Shown one piece after another: positions 24,288 to 32,364 of a DNA stretch of 64,000 bases (position 1 is the first letter of the stretch; each line of letters opens with the position of its first letter). Origin of the DNA: Fluviibacter sp039805725 (GTDB lineage Bacteria > Pseudomonadota > Gammaproteobacteria > Burkholderiales > Rhodocyclaceae); the NCBI GenBank assembly GCA_039805725.1, contig JBDLTT010000046.1, forward strand, positions 30,556 to 94,555, given 5' to 3'. The position numbers were made by a program, and so were the translations under genes. The notes below the pieces were generated by a model. It saw only the letters and a list, made by a program, of their open reading frames with translations. It did not search any database and was not told the origin of the DNA.

Positions 24288-25315
24288 TCCCGAGCCCACA
24301 AGACGTTGAGGCCAATTGGTATGGCCGGAAGCGGCTAGGGTTTCTTCAACGTGGTTTGCTGATACTTTTATCTTGGTTTTATGCCGGCGCGACCCGATTG
24401 CGCAGGGCGTTATACGATCATGGTTTTTTGCAGCGGACACGCTTGTCAGTTCCCGTTATTGTGGTGGGCAATCTTATTGTTGGCGGCGCGGGTAAGACCC
24501 CTTTGACCCGGCACCTAGCTCAAGCCTTGTGCGATGCCGGCTGGCGACCCGGCATCATCAGCCGAGGTTATGGGCGTGAAATACCGGGGGTTCGTGCCGT
24601 CGGACAGGGCGACAACCCGCGTCATGTCGGCGACGAGCCCTTGCTGTATGCCGAGGATGGACTGCCAGTTTATGTGGGAGAAAAGCGGGTCGCAGCAGCG
24701 CAGGCGTTACTTGCCGCCAACCCGTCGGTCGATATCCTGATTGCCGATGACGGTTTGCAACACTATGCACTTGATCGTGACATCGAACTTGTCGTGTTCG
24801 ACAACCGCGGTATCGGTAACGGCCAATTGCTGCCCGCCGGTCCATTACGTGAAGGGCTGGATCGCCTCAGGGATACGAAGGTGAAAGGGCTGGTGTGGCA
24901 AGGCGGCTCGCCGTCCTTATCCAACGCCACGATCGATTCCTACCCCTCTTTTGCCATGAGGCTGGTGCCCGGTTCGGTTTATGCCGTGAATGATCGTGGA
25001 CGCCAGCAATCGCTCTCTGCCTTTGCCGGGCAACCGGTGATGGCGGTTGCCGGTATTGGCAATCCGGAACGGTTTTTCCAGATGCTGCGTGATCATGGCT
25101 TGCGTGTGGAAGGGAAGTCGTTTCCGGATCACCACCAGTTCGGCCCAGGCGATATTCCCGTATCGGATTGGCCAGTACTGATGACCGAGAAGGATGCAGT
25201 AAAATGTCGTGAGTTTGCGGCCGGTCGCGATAACTGGTTTGTCGTACCGGTTGCTGCAGTCGTCGAGCCGGCGTTGCCGCTGGAATCATGGCTGAAGCCT
25301 TCGACGCACCAATGA
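24284..25315 (+). CDS. lpxK: Tetraacyldisaccharide 4'-kinase
   Basis: An inner-membrane-associated kinase that phosphorylates the lipid A precursor at the 4' position. Its 343 residues have an N-terminal membrane helix (RGLLILLSWFYAGATRLR), Walker A in GNLIVGGAGKTPLTRHLAQAL and the ISRGYGR motif. LIADDGLQHYALDRDIELVVFD carries the catalytic Asp pair, and HHQFGPGDI lies near the end. Translationally coupled to exbD; kdsB, also for LPS, lies two genes on. Confidence 0.96.
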   Translation: MIPSPQDVEANWYGRKRLGFLQRGLLILLSWFYAGATRLRRALYDHGFLQRTRLSVPVIVVGNLIVGGAGKTPLTRHLAQALCDAGWRPGIISRGYGREIPGVRAVGQGDNPRHVGDEPLLYAEDGLPVYVGEKRVAAAQALLAANPSVDILIADDGLQHYALDRDIELVVFDNRGIGNGQLLPAGPLREGLDRLRDTKVKGLVWQGGSPSLSNATIDSYPSFAMRLVPGSVYAVNDRGRQQSLSAFAGQPVMAVAGIGNPERFFQMLRDHGLRVEGKSFPDHHQFGPGDIPVSDWPVLMTEKDAVKCREFAAGRDNWFVVPVAAVVEPALPLESWLKPSTHQ

Positions 25316-25328
25316 TGGAGAATTGCTG

Positions 25329-25505
25329 ATGGATCCGCGTTTACTGGAAATCCTGGTTTGCCCCGTGTGTAAAGGCAAGCTTGAATTCGACAAGGCCGCT
25401 CAGGAGCTCATCTGTAAGCCGTGCCAACTGGCTTATCCGGTACGTGATGGCATCCCCATCATGATGCAAGACGAAGCACGCCCGCTGTCGGGCAAGCAGG
25501 CCTAA
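25329..25505 (+). CDS. Trm112-like zinc-binding protein (YcaR family)
   Basis: A 58-residue protein with a Trm112/UPF0434 fold. Cysteines come as CPVC and CKPC (residues 12, 15, 29 and 32 in the chosen frame), which can hold a structural zinc. MDPRLLEILVCPVCKGKL is the family opening. The start is ATG 25329, with GGAGA upstream. It lies between lpxK and kdsB, the standard proteobacterial position. Its cellular role is uncertain; an activator of methyltransferases is a reasonable analogy only. Confidence 0.88.
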   Translation: MDPRLLEILVCPVCKGKLEFDKAAQELICKPCQLAYPVRDGIPIMMQDEARPLSGKQA

Positions 25506-25519
25506 CGAACCCATAGGAC

Positions 25520-26344
25520 ATGGCCGTGAGTTACGTCACTTTTCGCGTAGTGATCCCGGCCCGGCTGAAGTCCACGCGGCTACCGAATAAGCCCCTGCTC
25601 GATCTGGGTGGCAAGCCCATGGTGGTACGTGTGTGCGAACGTGCGCAACGCTCAGGGGCCGATACCATTGTGGTCGCGACGGATAGCCGCGATGTGCGTG
25701 ACGCCGTCAGGGCGGCTGGCTTCGATGTTTGCATGACCCGGGAAGATCATCCGAGCGGTACTGACCGGATTGCCGAAGTTTGCGATCATTTTGGCTGGGC
25801 TGACGAAACGGTCGTCGTTAACGTCCAGGGTGACGAGCCGTTTCTGCCGCCATCATTGATTGATCAGGCGGCGCATCAACTGGTCGATTCGGGTGCCGAT
25901 ATGGCCACGCTGGCGCACGCGATTCATGACCCGGTCGAACTGTTTAATCCCAACGTCTGTAAGGTTGTGATGAAGGCCAATGCCGATGCCCTGTATTTTT
26001 CCCGGGCACCGATTCCTTTTGCGCGGGACGACTTTTCGCCGGCATGGCAGCAGGGCGGTTTCCCGAAATCGCTACCGACGACCGGTTTTAGTTGCTATCG
26101 GCATATTGGGCTCTATGCCTACCGTCGCCGTTTTTTGCGCGATTACGCCGGTCTGACGGCCAGCCCATTGGAATCGGTCGAAGCGCTAGAGCAGCTGCGG
26201 GCGCTCTGGCACGGCTACCGGATCAGCGTTGCCGTTACTGAAACGCTACCGCCGGCGGGGGTTGATACGCCGGAAGATGCCGTTCGGGCGCAACAGGTCT
26301 TTGCCGATGATTTCGCTGCATTGCGCATTGACCCGCCGCTGTAA
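25520..26344 (+). CDS. kdsB: 3-deoxy-manno-octulosonate cytidylyltransferase
   Basis: A cytoplasmic enzyme that activates KDO as CMP-KDO for lipopolysaccharide core synthesis. The 274 residues include the nucleotide-binding opening VVIPARLKSTRLPNKPLLDL, the TDSRD motif, HPSGTDRIAEV and VVNVQGDEPFL. The end IGLYAYRRRFLRDYAGL with SPLESVEALEQLR is typical. ATG 25520 or GTG 25526 could start it. It follows the Trm112-like gene by 14 bases. Confidence 0.96.
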   Translation: MAVSYVTFRVVIPARLKSTRLPNKPLLDLGGKPMVVRVCERAQRSGADTIVVATDSRDVRDAVRAAGFDVCMTREDHPSGTDRIAEVCDHFGWADETVVVNVQGDEPFLPPSLIDQAAHQLVDSGADMATLAHAIHDPVELFNPNVCKVVMKANADALYFSRAPIPFARDDFSPAWQQGGFPKSLPTTGFSCYRHIGLYAYRRRFLRDYAGLTASPLESVEALEQLRALWHGYRISVAVTETLPPAGVDTPEDAVRAQQVFADDFAALRIDPPL

Positions 26345-26423
26345 TTACCGTAAGTTTTTTGCAAGGTGGATGTTTCACACTATCTACATGGCATGTTTAA
26401 CCCATTATTAATCGAGGATACCG

Positions 26424-27077
26424 ATGAAACTGATTCTGTTGGGCGCCCCGGGCGCTGGTAAAGGCACCCAAGCGAAATACATCTGTGAAAAGTTCGGTAT
26501 CCCCCAGATTTCCACCGGTGACATGTTGCGTGCCCAGGTCAAGGCCGGGACCCCGCTGGGTCTGGAGGCGAAGAAGCATATGGATTCGGGTGGTCTGGTA
26601 CCTGATGCGGTCATCATCGGTATGGTCAAGGAGCGTCTGAAGGAAGCGGATTGTAAGAATGGCTATCTCTTTGATGGTTTTCCGCGCACCATTCCGCAAG
26701 CCGAAGCCATGAAGGATGCTGGTGTGCCGCTGGATTTTGTGCTCGAAATCGACGTGCCGGATCAGGACATCATTGACCGTATGGCCGGTCGTCGCGTGCA
26801 CCTGGCTTCAGGCCGTACCTATCACATCCAGTACAACCCGCCCAAAGTGGCCGGCAAGGATGATGAGACCGGTGAAGATCTGATCCAACGCGACGATGAC
26901 AAGGAAGAAACCGTTCGCAAGCGTCTCGATATCTACCACAGCCAGACCAAACCGCTGGTGACCTTTTATACCAACTGGCAAAACGCCGGTGATGCCAAGG
27001 CGCCAAAAGTCAAGAAAGTGGCAGGCGTTGGTGGCGTCGACGAGATCACGGCACGTGTGTTCGGTGCGCTGAACTAA
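26424..27077 (+). CDS. adk: Adenylate kinase
   Basis: A cytoplasmic AMP kinase of 217 residues in the long form. The P-loop is LLGAPGAGKGTQA at residues 5-17, and FDGFPRT is the AMP-binding motif. A long LID (ASGRTYHIQYNPPKVAGKD) lacks the four-cysteine zinc site, as in other Gram-negative enzymes. A weak promoter TTGCAA (26359-26364) to TATCTA (26381-26386) precedes it. A two-tier hairpin follows. Confidence 0.97.
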   Translation: MKLILLGAPGAGKGTQAKYICEKFGIPQISTGDMLRAQVKAGTPLGLEAKKHMDSGGLVPDAVIIGMVKERLKEADCKNGYLFDGFPRTIPQAEAMKDAGVPLDFVLEIDVPDQDIIDRMAGRRVHLASGRTYHIQYNPPKVAGKDDETGEDLIQRDDDKEETVRKRLDIYHSQTKPLVTFYTNWQNAGDAKAPKVKKVAGVGGVDEITARVFGALN

Positions 27078-27096
27078 TTACAGCCTGTCATTCGGA

Positions 27097-27140
27097 ATCG
27101 GGCGCCCGGTTGGCTCTGCCAATCTGGCGCCCGATCTGTT
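27097..27140 (+). terminator. Terminator between adk and the phosphofructokinase gene
   Basis: ATCGGGCGCC (27097-27106) and GGCGCCCGAT (27126-27135) form a perfect 10-bp stem. An inner stem, TTGGC with GCCAA, lies in the loop. The tail is CTGTTTT, a modest T run. It sits directly before the next start codon at 27151. Confidence 0.7.
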
Positions 27141-27150
27141 TTAATGCGGT

Positions 27151-28374
27151 ATGAATAACGCACTGTACTTCCAGTCGGGTGGTGTCACCGCGGTGATTGG
27201 CGCAACTGCTGCAGCACTCATTGAGGCGCATCGGCAGGTGAGTCCGGGTCGGCTTTTTGCTGCAGAACATGGCTTGTCCGGTCTGATAAATGGACAGCTG
27301 GTTGACGCATCGGCGCTGGCCGAACCCATGCGTCAGGCACTCAGTCACCTGCCCGGTGGCGGCCTTGGATCGGGCAGAACCCTGCTAGAGCCCTACGAAC
27401 AGAATCCGCTGCCGTGGCAGCGTGTTCGCGATGTACTCCTGGCGCATGAGATTGGTACGATCTATGTGAACGGCGGCAATGGTTCGATGGATACGGCTGC
27501 CAAGCTGGTCGAATTGAGCGATCGATTTTCCCTTGACCTGAAGGTCATCGGTTTGCCCAAGACGATTGATAACGATCTCGAAGGAACCGATGCATCACCC
27601 GGTTTCGGCTCTGCGCTCAAATATCTCTCAGTGTCACTTATGGAAGCGGCGCGCGATCACTGCGCGATGGCCACCAAGCCGAGTGTTTTCATTCTTGAAG
27701 CCATGGGTCGGCATACTGGCTGGTTGGCGACCTGCGGCGCCGTGGCCCGGTTACCCGTAGCGATGGCGTCACCGTTGATTTTGTTCCCGGAAGTCGTTTT
27801 TAATCCGGCGCACTTTATCGCCACAGTTCGAGCGCGGGCTCAACGCCATAATGCGGTGGTCTGCGTCGTGTCTGAGGGGATCCGCACCGCAGACGGCGCG
27901 TTCTACGCGCAGCAGAATCCGGCTGCCAAATACGGTCATGAGCAGTTGGGTGGGGCGGGGTTGGCGGTAGCGGCGCTCTTGCGCGCCGAGTTGGGGGTCA
28001 AGGTGCATGTCGCGATTCCTGACTATATGCAACGCGCGGCCCGGCATTTGGCCAGTGCCACGGATATCGCTCAGGCTGAAGCGGTGGCGCGCCATGGCGT
28101 CTCACTTGCGCAGCGCGGTCAAACCGGCCTCATGGTCAATATCGTGCGCGACTCGGATAGTCCCTATCGTTGGCACTGCGATGCTGTGGCGCTGACGAGT
28201 ATCGCTAACCGAGAGCGCCGATTGCCTCTGGACTGGATAGACACCGAAGGTTATACGATTCGCCCGGAGGCCTTAACCTATCTGAGACCGTTGATCGCTG
28301 GTGAAATCAGTTTGCCCTGGTCTGCAGGCCTGCCCGACTATCCCTGGGTCGAGTGGCCGAAAGTCATGCCGTGA
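27151..28374 (+). CDS. pfp: 6-phosphofructokinase, PPi-dependent type
   Basis: A glycolytic enzyme that converts fructose 6-phosphate to fructose 1,6-bisphosphate; 407 residues. The substrate motif PKTIDND (136-142) carries Lys137, typical of PPi users, whereas ATP users have PGTIDND. The donor-site motif is GGNGS (108-112), in which the residue normally Asp in PPi enzymes is Gly. MGRHTGWL is also conserved. I infer PPi use from Lys137 and family, but the donor site is mixed. It stands alone after adk. Confidence 0.85.
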   Translation: MNNALYFQSGGVTAVIGATAAALIEAHRQVSPGRLFAAEHGLSGLINGQLVDASALAEPMRQALSHLPGGGLGSGRTLLEPYEQNPLPWQRVRDVLLAHEIGTIYVNGGNGSMDTAAKLVELSDRFSLDLKVIGLPKTIDNDLEGTDASPGFGSALKYLSVSLMEAARDHCAMATKPSVFILEAMGRHTGWLATCGAVARLPVAMASPLILFPEVVFNPAHFIATVRARAQRHNAVVCVVSEGIRTADGAFYAQQNPAAKYGHEQLGGAGLAVAALLRAELGVKVHVAIPDYMQRAARHLASATDIAQAEAVARHGVSLAQRGQTGLMVNIVRDSDSPYRWHCDAVALTSIANRERRLPLDWIDTEGYTIRPEALTYLRPLIAGEISLPWSAGLPDYPWVEWPKVMP

Positions 28375-28435
28375 CAGGCCTGATTTGTTTGTGTCCGATG
28401 ACCTTATAAGCTAAGAAGATTTATTTCGTTCACAG

Positions 28436-28480
28436 CAGAAGCTGTTGTGCCGCAACATGGCTCCATCACAACAACTTCTG
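28436..28480 (+). promoter_or_regulatory. Long inverted repeat in the leader of the first sulfate-binding-protein gene
   Basis: CAGAAGCTGTTGTG (28436-28449) and CACAACAACTTCTG (28467-28480) form a 14-bp stem with one mismatch and a 17-base loop. It ends two to three bases before the ribosome-binding site GGAGA of the gene starting at 28495. There is no T run, so it is not an intrinsic terminator. It may be an mRNA stability or translation-control element, or a DNA operator. Confidence 0.6.
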
Positions 28481-28494
28481 ATGGAGAACGCATC

Positions 28495-29505
28495 ATGGCA
28501 TCTGCACGTAAATCGCTGGGCTTGGCCTTTCTCGGCTTTGCAGTCGCGATTAGTAGCTTTGGCGTTAAAGCCGATACTGATTTCCTGAACGTCTCATATG
28601 ATCCGACCCGCGAACTTTATAAAGACTTCAATGCGGTTTTTGCCAACCACTGGAAAAAGCAGACTGGCGAGACGCTGAATATTAAGGCCTCCCATGGCGG
28701 CTCGGGTAAACAGGCTCGTGCAGTCATTGATGGCCTCCAAGCTGATGTGGTGACCTTGGCGCTTGCGTATGATGTCGACGCCATCGCCCAGAGGGGGTTG
28801 ATTGCACCGGATTGGATCAAGCGTTTGCCGGACAACTCCGCTCCTTACACGTCGACCATTGTCTTCCTCGTGCGTAAAGGTAATCCGAAGAACATCAAGG
28901 ATTGGAATGATCTGGCCAAGCCCGGTATCGACGTCATTACGCCTAATCCTAAAACCTCTGGCGGTGCGCGCTGGAATTTTCTGGCGGCGTGGGGCTACGC
29001 GCTCAAACAACCTGGTGGTAATGATCAGAAGGCGCGTGAGTTGGTGACCAACATCTATAAAAATGCGAAGGTACTTGACTCCGGGGCGCGTGGTTCCACA
29101 ACGACCTTTGTCGAACGGGGTATCGGCGATGTGCTGATTGCCTGGGAGAACGAGGCCTATCTGTCGGTGAAGGAACTTGGCCCGGATAAGTTCGACATTG
29201 TGACCCCGTCGATTTCGATTCTGGCCGAACCGTCGGTCGCTGTCGTGGATAAGGTTGTCGACAAACGAGGTACGCGCAAAGTTTCTCAAGCGTATCTTGA
29301 ATATCTCTATACCCCGATTGGCCAGGAAGTTGCTGCGCGTCATTATTACCGTCCGCGCAATAAGGAGATTGCGGCGCGCTATGCAAACCAGTTTGCCAAG
29401 GTCAAACTATTTACGATCGATCAGGTTTTTGGCGGGTGGGAAAAAGCCCAGAAGATTTACTTCGCCGACGGTGGAATCTTCGACCAGATCATTACGCGTA
29501 AGTAA
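28495..29505 (+). CDS. sbp: Sulfate-binding periplasmic protein
   Basis: The periplasmic receptor for sulfate (possibly thiosulfate) that feeds CysTWA. The 336 residues begin with a signal peptide (SLGLAFLGFAVAISSFGVKA). Ligand-binding motifs are HGGSGKQ, VTLALAYDVD and TSGGARWNFLAAWGYA, which are standard for Sbp. The start is ATG 28495; the longer frame to TTG 28447 lies in the leader repeat. A second binding protein follows at 29620. Confidence 0.93.
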   Translation: MASARKSLGLAFLGFAVAISSFGVKADTDFLNVSYDPTRELYKDFNAVFANHWKKQTGETLNIKASHGGSGKQARAVIDGLQADVVTLALAYDVDAIAQRGLIAPDWIKRLPDNSAPYTSTIVFLVRKGNPKNIKDWNDLAKPGIDVITPNPKTSGGARWNFLAAWGYALKQPGGNDQKARELVTNIYKNAKVLDSGARGSTTTFVERGIGDVLIAWENEAYLSVKELGPDKFDIVTPSISILAEPSVAVVDKVVDKRGTRKVSQAYLEYLYTPIGQEVAARHYYRPRNKEIAARYANQFAKVKLFTIDQVFGGWEKAQKIYFADGGIFDQIITRK

Positions 29506-29517
29506 CGTTTTAGGTCA

Positions 29518-29553
29518 GGCATTGTTTATATCAAAAAAGTTATAAGCAATGCC
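29518..29553 (+). repeat. Inverted repeat between the two binding-protein genes
   Basis: GGCATTGTTTATA (29518-29530) and TATAAGCAATGCC (29541-29553) form a 13-bp stem with one G-U pair and a 10-base loop. It starts 13 bases after the first stop codon. There is no T run. It could be an mRNA 3' stabiliser that makes unequal amounts of the two products, or an operator. Confidence 0.6.
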
Positions 29554-29619
29554 AAAAATCATCTATAAACGCCATAAAGAATCACCTAGACTGAGCGTTC
29601 CCCAACTAGGAGGATCCCT

Positions 29620-30630
29620 ATGAAAACCCTCAATTTCCGTTCGTTGATTGGTACGGCGCTGGCTGCAGCGGCTGTTGCGGCCTCCGGTGTGGCGTCCGCG
29701 CAAACCTCGATTCTGAATGTGTCTTATGACGTTGCTCGTGAACTCTACAAAGACATGAATCCCGCCTTTGCTACCTACTGGCAGGCCAAGGGCAATCCCC
29801 CGGTGACGATTAATCAGTCGCATGGCGGTTCGAGCAAGCAGGTCGGTGCCGTGATCGCAGGCCTGGAAGCCGATGTCGTCACCATGAACCAGGTGCCGGA
29901 TATCCAGCAACTCGTTAAAGCGGGCCTGGTCAATGCCGATTGGCAGAAGCGATTGCCGAACGATGCGGCCCCTTACACGACAACGACCGTGTTTGTCGTG
30001 CGTAAAGGCAACCCGAAGGGTATCAAGGATTGGCCAGATCTGATCAAGCCGGGAACTCAGGTGATCGTCCCGAACCCAAAAGTGACAGGCAATGGCCGTT
30101 ATACCTATCTCGCGGCCTGGGGTTTTGCCATCAAGAACTACAAAACTGAAGAAAAAGCGCGCGACTTCGTGAAAGCGCTTTTTGCCAATGTGCCGGTACT
30201 CGACGGTGGTGGCCGTGGTGCAACCACGACGTTTACGCAACGGAATATGGGCGATGTGCTCGTGACCTTCGAAAACGAAGCAATCTTGCTGGATAAGGAA
30301 GTCGGTGGCGATCAGTTCGATATCGTCTATCCAAGCCTTTCGGTCGATGCGCCAGCCCCTGTAACGGTGGTCGACAAGGTGGTTGATAAGCGTGGCACAC
30401 GTAAAGTATCTACCGCTTACCTCGAATACCTGTGGAGTCCGGAAGGGCAGGAGATTATTGCCAAGCACTATCTGCGGCCTCGTAATGCTGCGGTGATGAA
30501 GAAGTACGCCAAGACCTTTCCGGCCGTCAATACGTTCTCGGTTGAAAAGTTGCTTGGTCCCTGGGACAAGGTCATGAAGGAACAGTTCGCGGATGGCGGT
30601 ATCTATGACCAGATCATGGTGAAACGGTGA
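29620..30630 (+). CDS. Second sulfate/thiosulfate-family binding protein
   Basis: A paralogue of the preceding protein, 336 residues, with a signal peptide cut near ASGVASAQ. HGGSSKQVGAVIAGLEADVV is conserved, but the second motif is VTMNQVPDI instead of VTLALAYDV, and the TSGGAR loop reads VTGNGRYTYLAAWG. These changes sit in the anion pocket, so a different oxyanion or affinity is likely. An AGGAGG site precedes ATG 29620. The last bases overlap cysT as GTGA, tying this copy to the transporter. Confidence 0.9.
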   Translation: MKTLNFRSLIGTALAAAAVAASGVASAQTSILNVSYDVARELYKDMNPAFATYWQAKGNPPVTINQSHGGSSKQVGAVIAGLEADVVTMNQVPDIQQLVKAGLVNADWQKRLPNDAAPYTTTTVFVVRKGNPKGIKDWPDLIKPGTQVIVPNPKVTGNGRYTYLAAWGFAIKNYKTEEKARDFVKALFANVPVLDGGGRGATTTFTQRNMGDVLVTFENEAILLDKEVGGDQFDIVYPSLSVDAPAPVTVVDKVVDKRGTRKVSTAYLEYLWSPEGQEIIAKHYLRPRNAAVMKKYAKTFPAVNTFSVEKLLGPWDKVMKEQFADGGIYDQIMVKR

Positions 30631-31466
30631 CGCCAAAGATGTTCAAGCAAAGCGTCATCCCGGGGTTTGGTGTCACCCTGGGTTTTACGCTGGCTTACCT
30701 GGGGCTGATCGTTCTGATTCCGCTGTCGGCGGTCGTCTGGAAGACAACGGATCTGACCCTGGCCCAGTTTTGGGCGACGGTTACCGAGCCACGCATTGTC
30801 GCCTCGTTGCAGCTGAGTTTTGGCGCATCGCTAATCGCAGCTGCTGTGAATGCCTTCTTTGGATTGATTCTGGCCTGGGTGCTGGTTCGGTATCGCTTTT
30901 CCGGAAAAAAGATTGTCGACACGCTTGTTGATCTTCCTTTTGCATTGCCTACGGCGGTTGCCGGTATTGCGTTGACGGCAATTTATGCCAAGAACGGCTG
31001 GTTAGGTCAGTATCTTGAACCCTTGGGCATCAAGGTCGCCTTCACCCCGTTAGGCATCATGATTGCGCTCATTTTTATTGGTTTGCCGTTTGTTGTGCGT
31101 ACCGTTCAACCCGTTCTTGAGGATCTGGACAAGGAAATCGAAGAAGCTGCGGCAAGTCTGGGTGCCAATCGTGCGCAAACCATATTTAAAGTGGTGCTGC
31201 CAATTATCCTGCCGGCGCTACTGACCGGTTTCGCGCTGGCTTTTGCGCGTGCGGTCGGTGAATACGGCTCGGTCATCTTCATTGCCGGTAATTTGCCCAT
31301 GGTATCGGAGATTGCCCCGCTTATGATCATTACCAAGCTTGAACAGTATGACTACGCTGGTGCAACGGCTATCGCGGTGGTGATGTTGTTTTTCTCGTTC
31401 ATTCTTTTGCTGCTGGTCAATACGCTACAGGCATGGACGGCCAAACACACCGGGAGGGAGCTCTGA
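30627..31466 (+). CDS. cysT: Sulfate/thiosulfate ABC transporter permease
   Basis: One of two permeases of the sulfate importer, 279 residues with six membrane spans. The coupling-helix motif toward the ATPase is EEAAASLGANRAQTIFKVVLP. It starts at GTG 30627, overlapping the binding-protein stop; ATG 30639 is an alternative start (MFKQSVIPGFG). The stop overlaps cysW as TGATG. The opening VIPGFGVTLGFTLAYLGLI is CysT-type. Confidence 0.93.
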   Translation: MTPKMFKQSVIPGFGVTLGFTLAYLGLIVLIPLSAVVWKTTDLTLAQFWATVTEPRIVASLQLSFGASLIAAAVNAFFGLILAWVLVRYRFSGKKIVDTLVDLPFALPTAVAGIALTAIYAKNGWLGQYLEPLGIKVAFTPLGIMIALIFIGLPFVVRTVQPVLEDLDKEIEEAAASLGANRAQTIFKVVLPIILPALLTGFALAFARAVGEYGSVIFIAGNLPMVSEIAPLMIITKLEQYDYAGATAIAVVMLFFSFILLLLVNTLQAWTAKHTGREL

Positions 31467-32362
31467 TGGCAGGCGGTGTCTCTGCGGCCTTTGAGGCCAA
31501 GTCGGTTAAAGGTAGCCAGAAAGTGAGCGATGCTACGCAGGAGTCCTCATGGGTTCGCCGGCTGTTGATCGGGGTGGGTCTGTGCTATTTCTTGCTTTTT
31601 TTGTTGCTGCCATTGGGTGCTGTTTTTGTCGAAGCGCTCCGTAAAGGTTGGGATGCTTACTTGGCGGCGCTGGTTGATCCAGATGCCTGGTCGGCGATCA
31701 AACTGACGTTGCTCATCGCTGTCGTGTCGGTACCGATGAACTTAGTCTTCGGCGTGGCGGCTGCGTGGGCAATCACTAAATTTCAGTTCCCGGGTAAACG
31801 TTTTCTAATCACATTGATCGATTTGCCGTTTTCGGTTTCACCTGTGATTGCCGGCCTGATTTTCGTGCTGGTCTTTGGCGCTCAGGGCTGGTTCGGTTCC
31901 TGGTTCATGGACAATGACATCAAGATTATTTTCGCTGTCCCCGGAATTCTGCTGGCAACGATCTTTGTGACCTTTCCCTTTGTGGCGCGTGAACTGATCC
32001 CGCTGATGGAAGCGCAGGGCAAGGAAGAAGAGGAAGCGGCTATCGTGCTTGGCGCCCGGGGGTGGCAGGTGTTCCGATATGTCACACTCCCAAACATTTT
32101 ATGGGGATTGATCTACGGTGTCGTGCTTTGTAACGCACGCGCTATGGGTGAATTTGGCGCGGTGTCAGTGGTGTCGGGGCATATCCGTGGCGAAACGAAC
32201 AGCATGCCGCTACATGTTGAAATTCTCTATAACGAGTACAACTTTGCCGCCGCCTTTGCGGTGGCATCGCTGCTTGCGGTGCTGGCATTAATTACCTTGC
32301 TGATTAAAACCTTTGTGGAATTGAAAGCCGCGCGGGTTAATGCTGATTTGAAGGAAGACTGA
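31466..32362 (+). CDS. cysW: Sulfate/thiosulfate ABC transporter permease
   Basis: The second permease, about 298 residues with six membrane spans after a longer polar N-terminus of some 35 residues. The coupling motif is EEEEAAIVLGARGWQVFRYVTLP, and AMGEFGAVSVVSGHIRG is the CysW hallmark. ATG 31466 overlaps the cysT stop by one base and has GGGAGG upstream. The end leads into cysA after two bases. Confidence 0.93.
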   Translation: MAGGVSAAFEAKSVKGSQKVSDATQESSWVRRLLIGVGLCYFLLFLLLPLGAVFVEALRKGWDAYLAALVDPDAWSAIKLTLLIAVVSVPMNLVFGVAAAWAITKFQFPGKRFLITLIDLPFSVSPVIAGLIFVLVFGAQGWFGSWFMDNDIKIIFAVPGILLATIFVTFPFVARELIPLMEAQGKEEEEAAIVLGARGWQVFRYVTLPNILWGLIYGVVLCNARAMGEFGAVSVVSGHIRGETNSMPLHVEILYNEYNFAAAFAVASLLAVLALITLLIKTFVELKAARVNADLKED

Positions 32363-32364
32363 TT

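Noticed and set aside
29563..30636. A 357-codon minus-strand frame opposite the second binding protein
   Set aside because: Antisense shadow; the plus-strand gene has a signal peptide, a ribosome-binding site and family motifs.
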